DNA of 64,000 bases from Salvelinus alpinus (Eukaryota; Chordata; Actinopteri; Salmoniformes; Salmonidae). The stretch is from NCBI RefSeq assembly GCF_045679555.1, contig NC_092115.1:34356728-34420727 (forward strand), in the 5' to 3' direction. Below the pieces are notes generated by a model. It was given only the letters and a program-made list of their open reading frames with translations. It searched no databases and had not been told where the DNA came from. Positions within the stretch are counted from its first letter, which is position 1; each line of letters begins with the position of its first letter. A program made the translations under genes and the position numbers. Shown here piece after piece: positions 57,541-64,000 of the stretch.

Positions 57541-58785
57541 GTTCCACGAAAACAGTGTCTTTTGTGTCCCTTTGATGTGTTAAGTAGAAATTGTGCACCA
57601 AAATTGAATTTTAAAAGCCTGTTATATTACATGAAGTGCCCTTTAATATAGACCACATTGAGAATTCAATAAATCTGTTTTTTAATATGAATAAGGACTT
57701 GCTAAAGTGCCAAATTTCCGCATGTCCCTCCGTGCATCCTCTGTGACTTCAAGGAAGATTTTGACCCACTTAACCCCCAAAACTTAAAAAAATACAATTA
57801 TCACTATTTTAAATCCCTAGTTATTTTGTTGTATTGACTAAGTCATTTCGGAATATTATTATTTATTTCATGTGATCAGTGAATAATTTACGTCTTTCGC
57901 TCATTTTAAGTTCAACCCTGTTACATGAACTGAACTCTATTTAACATGGTGAAACTATTCTTGAGATATTTTTTTAGTCAAATAGTAGTGTAAAAGCTGG
58001 TGAGTTGGTAACTACTTTTTTTGACAATTTTCTGGTGTTTTGTGGTGGAAACTAAGTGGGTCTAGCTTAACACGTCAAACCTGTTATCTGTCGATTAACC
58101 TAACATAGCAGGTGTAAAAGAAACATCTGAGCGGCGTTTCTTTCTTTCTGGTCCTGACGAGAAAAAATACTGTCGGGGGAGGTTCTCTTCTGCACTGTTG
58201 AACCGATCCAGTAAATGTGGAGGAGGAGTTAAGATGGAGTGTCACCTTGTTAATGCTCGAAAGCGGGAAATCGCATCACAGGCTCTCTTTCTATTTCCCC
58301 TGAAAACCAGATGCATGAGGGTGCCCATAGACAAGCAAAACATTTTTATTAAAAGCCCAGTGCAGTTAAAAACATGATTTCCCTGTGTTTTATATATATT
58401 TCCACACTATGAGGTTGGAATAAGACCCGATACCTTTATTTTGGTTACAGGGTCTAAAAATGCAGGCTTCATGACTTGGACTCGAGGTGGGATTTAATAT
58501 ACCATGTTTTCTTACCCCCTACCCCTTTCAGATATACAAAAACGCAGGTTTAAAAAAAGGTGGGATGGTAAAAAAAAGTGGGATTTGTGTCTGTGTATGA
58601 AAGGGGTATATCACTTATACCACAACCAATACTTTATAAGGATATTTTATTACATTTGACAGGAGGAAAAACACAAAGATTCAATGCTTGACATTACAAT
58701 GTTATAAAAACAGCAATGATTATTATAGTACACATTTTTGGCACAATCATAGGCTGTCCTTGAGGGTCAGAATATGACTGAACCA
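57541..58785. other. Intergenic; one arm of an inverted repeat
   Basis: No genes. 57795-57900 is an imperfect reverse complement of 57205-57310 (CCTAGTTATTTTGTTG and GTCATTTCGGAA against CAACAAAATAACTAGG and TTCCGAAATGAC). Confidence 0.5.
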
Positions 58786-58829
58786 GACTAAAAAGATCAT
58801 AAAAGCAAGAATATAGTACACACAGTAGC

Positions 58830-60340
58830 TTTAAATACATGTAAATTCATCTCCTACATGGAATTGGTTTTGAACATCTGTGTGTTTCTTTTTTTGTTGT
58901 TGTAAGATTTTATCAACCGCATCACACCTTCCCTGACACACAAGCTCACCCCCCAGCATCACTCTCTGGCAACATGGCCTCCAACTGCACCATTTTGTTT
59001 CTCTCCATTGCCCACACACTTTCAACATTTAGATAAGAAAGCATTTGACATTTCCATTGTGTTAAGGATGGAAGGTTAGTTGATTTCCAGTTAAGTATAT
59101 ATTTTTTCAAGAAGATTGACAAGAAAAGTATTGTCCAACTCATTGGGTATCTCCAGGGGTGGAAAAAGTACCCAATTGTCATACTTCAGTAAAAGTAAAG
59201 ATACCTTAATAGAAAATGACTCAAGTAAAAGTGAAAGTTACCCAGGAACAAATACTGCTTGAGTAAAAGTCTAAAAGTATTTTGTTTTAAATATACTTAA
59301 GTATCAAAAGTAAATGTAATTGCTCAAATATACTTAAAGTATCAAAAGTAAAAATATAAAATATTTCAAATTCCTTATATTAAGCCAACCAGATGGCACC
59401 ATTTTCTTGTTTTTTTATTCACAGATAGCCAGGAGAACACTCCAACACTCAGACATCACACATGAAGCATGTGTGTTTAGTGAATGTGCCCGATCAGAGG
59501 CAATAGGAAGGACCAGGGATGTTGGACCATTTTCATGTGTGTGAATTGGACTATTTTCCTGTCCTGCTAAGCATTCAAAATGTAACAAGTACTTTTGGTT
59601 GTCAGTAGTACTTTAGAATATTTGTATTTAAGTACTTTACATCACTGGGTATCTCACTGCACTCTCATATGCCATGTCTTTAAATATGCGGACAGACAGA
59701 TTTAAAGTAAATGTACATTGTAATACTTCCTATAACTTTTGGACGTTATAACATTCCCAGAAAGCATGGATCATTGAGTCATTGTTAGTTTTATAATTAA
59801 GACATGATTCTGCCATTGTACTGTAGAATTCGTGAATTTTGTCTCCTGTATAATGCATTCTATACTTTAGTTTATACTGAATAAAGCGTACATTTTCATT
59901 AACTGTAATTTCATTAGCTATGTTCCAACATTCCCTCCATCGTGTGCCAATATCAGTTCCTTTTAAGTCTTGGATCCAATAGTTTATATTTTTTTCTCAG
60001 AGATTGTCAGTTGGATAGGCTCTCTGCAAAGTTTTATATAGCTTACCTATCATATGAATATCCTTTTCTGACTCAAATAGGATTCCCTCAAGATTACTCT
60101 GATGCCCAAAAGATTTGAAATATACATTTTGTGATGTATTTGAAAATATCTACCTTGGTCAATCTAAAATTGCTTTTTAATGTAATCATGGAAATAAATG
60201 TATTTCCAATTATCAAGTCATTTACGGTTTCAATGCCTGAAATTTTCCATGCGGACCAATTTATCTGTGAATTCAGAAAAGCTACCAAGGATTGTGTTTT
60301 TAGGGAGTGATATTGTTTCTTGTAGAATACGTCTCCTACA
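58830..60340 (-). pseudogene. L1 ORF2 C-terminal relic (copy B)
   Basis: Paralogue of 52600-53700. It keeps more of the frame: FYKKQYHSLKTQ, NWSAWKISGIETVNDLIIGN, TFISMITLKSNF and a VDIFKY stretch at 60340-60110. Then, across frames, the KLYKTLQRAYPTDN and WRECWNIANEITVNENVRF text and an HYT-RDKIH-type end near 59840. The hAT MITE at 59154-59647 sits in its 3' part. Confidence 0.75.
59154..59647. mobile_element. hAT-type MITE with 8-bp target duplication
   Basis: 494 bp, left end CAGGGGTGGAAAAAGTAC, right end reverse complement CAGTGATGTAAAGTAC. The exact 8-bp duplication is GGTATCTC (59146-59153, 59648-59655). The interior is rich in AAGTATCAAAAGTAAA modules; no coding. Inserted only in copy B of the duplicated flank. 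Confidence 0.92.
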
Positions 60341-60699
60341 CGTCTCCTACATGTTTCTAATACTATCTGCAAACCATTTCCTCATGACTCATCACTCAAA
60401 AATATTATATAGTACCTGATTTCAAATTCAAAATGTAATATTTCCAGCTGAGTCTAAGCATAAACATTCCAGACATTTTCAAAGACAGAAAAAGTAGATC
60501 ATTTTTCCTCTCTGAATAAACAAAACAATTATATGCAGTTATTTTAATACTGTGCCACTTGTTGCTGTACTATGTACTCTAGACAAATTTTTGTTTAGGC
60601 ACAAGATAGTTTATAATAATCAAAATTAGATTAACAGCTCGTGAGATGGAAGTTTACACTCAAAGCGTTGTCAAAGGCTGGTTTGTCAGTCACTCAGTT

Positions 60700-62229
60700 T
60701 TAAAACCTAAGTCTGTATCTAAACTGGATGTCTCTTTTTGGCTGCATGGACCCAAAGCCCCAGCGCTTGGTGTCAATATCAGGTATCTTTTCATCTGGGT
60801 TCTTGAGCTCAAAATCAAAGTATGTGAGCATGAGGAAGACAAACTGCTTCAACTCGTTGGTGGCGAAGAAGCGTCCTGGGCACATAGTGATCCCAGCACC
60901 CCACGGCATGTTGTAGTATTTAATTTTTTTCCCACCTTTGTAAAAGTCAGTCTTTTTACCCCCATCTGCGGTCAGGAAGCGGTCATACTTGTAGGTGAGT
61001 GGGTCCGGGTGGACCTCCGGGTCCATCTGGACGGCAGTGTAAGGAAACAGGGCTACTCTGTCTCCTTCTCTGATACGGTACTCGCTTCCGTCGGCCATCT
61101 TGAGGGACATGTCCTGGAGCACGGCCCTGGTGAGGACGGGGGCGGTGGTGAGGCGGAGGGTCTCCTCCACGGCGCTGTCCAGGATTGGCGTCTTTTGTAG
61201 CATGTCCCGGGTTAGATCGATAAAGGGACCTTCGTGCTTCCCCTCCTGGCCTGTCTCCTTCAGCACCTCATCCACCTCCTTCTTCACGGCCCCCATTGCG
61301 TCTGGGTGCTTCATGAGGTAGAAGAGCAGCCAGAAGGCAGTAGGGCCTGTGTTGCCCTGTGAGGCCCAAAGGAGAAGAAACATGTACCTGTCCTGCATGA
61401 AGTCTTCCATACCGTGCTCCTCCCTATCCTGCTGCTGCTCGCGCACCCAGACACTGATGTTCTCCTTGGTCTTCACCTTCTGCACTGACAGCATGTTCCA
61501 GAACAGCCTCTTCAGCCTCTCCGCCTCTCTCTTCTCCCATGGAGGCAGGACCCCATAGGCCAGATTGGGGAAGAGCTGGTCATACTTACGGAACTCAAGG
61601 AAGAGCTCCTGGGACTCCACTCTGTCGACCTCTCTGGCTTTCTCTATGCTCTCTGTGGATTTTGGTGTCTCATTACCGAACAGAGCCAGGTAACCTGCCC
61701 TGAAGACAATGTTGTAGCTGTAGCTGAACAGACCGTCCTCATTCCAGGTCATATGGTTATTATCCTCTGTCCCTACATTGTGCAGCATCAGATTCTGTAG
61801 GTTGCTCATCATAGCCTGTGTCATGACCACTAAACCATCCCCCATCAGGTGCTTGTTGCTGGACATCTGAGGAAACCTGTGGTCGGAGTGGTAACCAAAC
61901 ACTTTCTGAACCAGATTTTGTGCAAACTTGCTGAAGTCCAGTTTGGTGCGGGCCTCCTTCACAATCGTCCCGAAGGACCGAGGGTCCATAAGGAATGTGA
62001 AGTAGAATCCTCCCAGCTGCACAGTGAAAATATCCCCATGCTTCCTCTTCATCCTCTCCAGGAACTTTGCTGTATCCCTGCGGAACTCAAGGACATGGCC
62101 CAGCCAGGGGATGGGGCCCCGGTCCAGGGGGGGTTCCCCTGGTCGACACCACCTGAAGGCCCCCAGGAGGTAGAGTCCCCCCAAGACAGAGGCTAACAGA
62201 GCCAGAAGGATCGGCAGCAGAAAGCCCAT
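60700..62229 (-). CDS. cyp8b1: Cytochrome P450 8B1-like, sterol 12-alpha-hydroxylase (copy B)
   Basis: Tandem paralogue of 54455-55984, same length (509 residues) and strand, 6245 bp away. All key P450 features are kept: membrane anchor, WASQGNT at 288-294, E356-R359, heme Cys450 in MPWGAGITMCPGRFFA. By my count it differs at about 28 positions (about 94-95% identity). The differences cluster in the anchor/hinge (six in residues 6-28, including RWCRPGEPP for RQRRPGEPP), in 151-169 and in 313-341 (seven), while the heme half is nearly unchanged. The open frame suggests a working gene. Its upstream sequence differs from copy A beyond ~45 bp, with no TATA or HNF1-like site visible, so expression may differ. 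Exact orthology within the fish cyp8b group is undetermined. Confidence 0.94.
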   Translation of the reverse strand: MGFLLPILLALLASVLGGLYLLGAFRWCRPGEPPLDRGPIPWLGHVLEFRRDTAKFLERMKRKHGDIFTVQLGGFYFTFLMDPRSFGTIVKEARTKLDFSKFAQNLVQKVFGYHSDHRFPQMSSNKHLMGDGLVVMTQAMMSNLQNLMLHNVGTEDNNHMTWNEDGLFSYSYNIVFRAGYLALFGNETPKSTESIEKAREVDRVESQELFLEFRKYDQLFPNLAYGVLPPWEKREAERLKRLFWNMLSVQKVKTKENISVWVREQQQDREEHGMEDFMQDRYMFLLLWASQGNTGPTAFWLLFYLMKHPDAMGAVKKEVDEVLKETGQEGKHEGPFIDLTRDMLQKTPILDSAVEETLRLTTAPVLTRAVLQDMSLKMADGSEYRIREGDRVALFPYTAVQMDPEVHPDPLTYKYDRFLTADGGKKTDFYKGGKKIKYYNMPWGAGITMCPGRFFATNELKQFVFLMLTYFDFELKNPDEKIPDIDTKRWGFGSMQPKRDIQFRYRLRF

Positions 62230-63092
62230 TTTCCTTTCCTCTTCGTTCTTTCAGAGCACATCTGCGCCCTCAGCTGAAGTGTATTTTGTCTTTTCAATAC
62301 CCATGACTCATGCTCCTCCCCCATTCCTTTCACAGTGAGAGTACCATTAGTATTCTAAGCACTAAGAACTTTTACAGACTCAGTAAGGATGTAAGCATTG
62401 TTGTTGTTTTTTGACACTTCATTTAATAGCACAGAATGCTCAGATATGTTGGACTTTCCCATGAAACTTTAATAGAACATTAATATCTTATATTGTATGT
62501 TTGGTGTGACGTTGATGGAATATTCTCCTAACCCTCTAAACAGGACACAGGAATGTTCTTGCAATGTTTCTATGAAACATGTCTAGAATATTATTATCAA
62601 GGAAAAGCATTGTTTAAACATAGCTCTGCCTCAAGCATATGTATTTAGACGGCTCAGGGCCAGGACCATGCAGGTTTCAGCTGTTTTCAGTTAGGAGCCT
62701 ACAGAGAGATTTTGAGATAGAAAAAACTTAATAGATCACATGTGTAGAGAGAACCTCTCTCAGATTTGTAATAGTGTTGCATTTTGGGCCTTTATGCTGT
62801 ATCATACCATAAAGAGCAGTGGAGCCAGCCCCAAAACAAGATCATTGAGAAGAGAGGTAAGATTGAAGAAGACATGCACATACCCAAGATATCCCCAAGT
62901 CCTCCTGAATCCCTAACAAGGCATGAGTGCAAAAACAAAACAAGAACCCCAAAATGGTCATGCCATCTATTTGCAACTATTTAAAGCCTTTGATTAAATC
63001 TGATGATTTTATGGATAGAGGCATACAACTATAATGGCCATGCTCCTTTAAACCATCCATAGACTTTTGTTGTTTCTATGTTTCTTCATTGT
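62230..63092. other. Upstream region of cyp8b1 copy B
   Basis: The first ~45 bases resemble the leader of copy A (TCCTTTCCTCTTCGTTCT against TCCTTTATTCTTTGTTCT); beyond that no similarity to copy A is visible. No coding pattern. Confidence 0.5.
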
Positions 63093-63374
63093 GACTAGAA
63101 GTGACTTTTCGTAGCAGGTTAGGAGAGCATTTTAGCTAACTCTTCTCCTAACCTTAACCTAATTCTCCTAACCGGCTACATGAATTATTCTAACCTGCTG
63201 CATAAGTTTTCCTAACCTGCTACATTAATTATTCTAACCTGCTGCGTAAGTTCTCCTAACCTGCTACATTAATTATTCTAACCTGCTGTGTAAGTTCTCC
63301 TAACCTGCTACGTTAATTCTTCTAACCTGCTGCGTAAGTTCTCCTAACCTGCTACGAAAAAGTCACTTCTGGTC
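63093..63374. repeat. Fold-back element with internal 44-bp tandem repeats
   Basis: Ends are inverted repeats of about 35 bp: GAAGTGACTTTTCGTAGCAG at the left against, at the right, CTGCTACGAAAAAGTCACTT. Between them about four units of TCTAACCTGCTGCGTAAG plus TTCTCCTAACCTGCTAC(A/G)TTAATTAT. A MITE-like fold-back built largely of its own tandem array. Confidence 0.88.
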
Positions 63375-64000
63375 TTAGTTGTATACTACCAAGTCAGAGC
63401 CATGTTTCTCAACCTACGACTTTTGTAACATTCAAACCTTGTGTAGGCTACAGATCTCTACATCTGTTGTTGTTTTACTCTCCCTTTGTATTCTCTTCCG
63501 ACCTCGTTCCCAAACAACGTTCAAAAGAAAACCACAGACATCCTGAGCGATGTGTAACTTGAGTCACTGACAAAACACACCAGCCTCTCGGCAACTAACC
63601 CCCTGCCCCTCCTCCTAAAATCAACAGGAATTCAGCAACAAACAAAAAAAAGTCTGCTTTCACCTTTTGTCTCAGGGATTACAGAACAGATCCTGCTTTG
63701 CAGAATTGTGGGTTTGCATCTTTTCTCAGTACGAGCTTGGCTGTGAATCCTTTGGCCGTTCCCATCTGATTACTGAAAACGGTCATATTTCTTCAGCAAG
63801 TGTTTCAGTGTTTGGTCTGTGCCTTTTTCTGGGAAATGTTAATTATGCATTTTCAAGTCACACCATTTACATTTTATTTTGGACAGCCATTCTCTGACAA
63901 ATAATGGGGGAATAGTTCCAGGCACTACATACTGCTGCACTTTTTGCTCGTCATAGCTCACTCTGATCTGCAAAACCCCCATTGGGATCAATCTCTCTCT
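63375..64000. other. Intergenic, nothing recognised
   Basis: No coding pattern with a recognisable domain, no bounded repeat. Confidence 0.4.

Overview
This is vertebrate nuclear DNA, almost certainly from a salmonid fish. Genes are sparse, two of them are intact duplicates of a teleost-type liver P450, and most of the window is dispersed repeats of kinds I recognise from salmon and trout genomes: Tc1-like elements with broken transposases, hAT elements, TTAA-flanked elements, solo LTRs and several LINE families. The species call rests on sequence recognition and was not checked by a search.

Only three protein-coding genes look intact, all on the minus strand. At 11272-12525 is a single coding exon for a connexin of the gamma group (gjc1, Cx45-like), with a splice acceptor just upstream. 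At 54455-55984 and 60700-62229 are two tandem, intronless 509-residue cytochrome P450 genes of the CYP8B1 type (sterol 12-alpha-hydroxylase, bile-acid synthesis). They differ at about 28 residues by my count. Their 3' flanks share the same L1 ORF2 relic, which shows that the duplicated block was larger than the gene. Their promoters do not align beyond the first ~45 bp, and a third copy of the 5'-flank block at 51320-51490 hints at a lost third gene.

Layout: 1-1160 LINE reverse-transcriptase relic; 2272-5905 a 3.6-kb hAT element (8-bp target duplication) carrying a 1.5-kb solo LTR; 6047-7690 small repeats; 8049-10139 a Tc1/mariner-type element with a whole Tc1 inserted; 11272-12525 gjc1; 12682-15790 a LINE with a Sleeping-Beauty-like Tc1 inserted, next to a solo LTR (15855-16255); 16701-20450 two further LINE relics cut by two DNA elements; 21.8-25.3 kb essentially empty; 25330-26527 a higher-order minisatellite; 26.5-29.6 kb empty; 29.8-39.0 kb a GAACATTC-rich repeat split by a Tc1 that itself holds a TTAA element, an LTR-bounded element coding for a proline/cysteine-rich repeat protein, and a solo LTR; 41308-43070 another TTAA element; 43249-45880 a LINE, split by a solo LTR, split by a hAT element; 46-51 kb hairpins and dispersed repeats; 51.3-62.2 kb the cyp8b1 duplication; 63.1-63.4 kb a fold-back element with internal tandem repeats.

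The intact target-site duplications let the insertion order be read directly. The least familiar items are the LTR-bounded proline/cysteine-rich element (34113-37003), the perfect 28-bp hairpin at 50386-50446 and the divergent promoters of the two P450 copies. I saw no clear evidence of a wholly new biological system.
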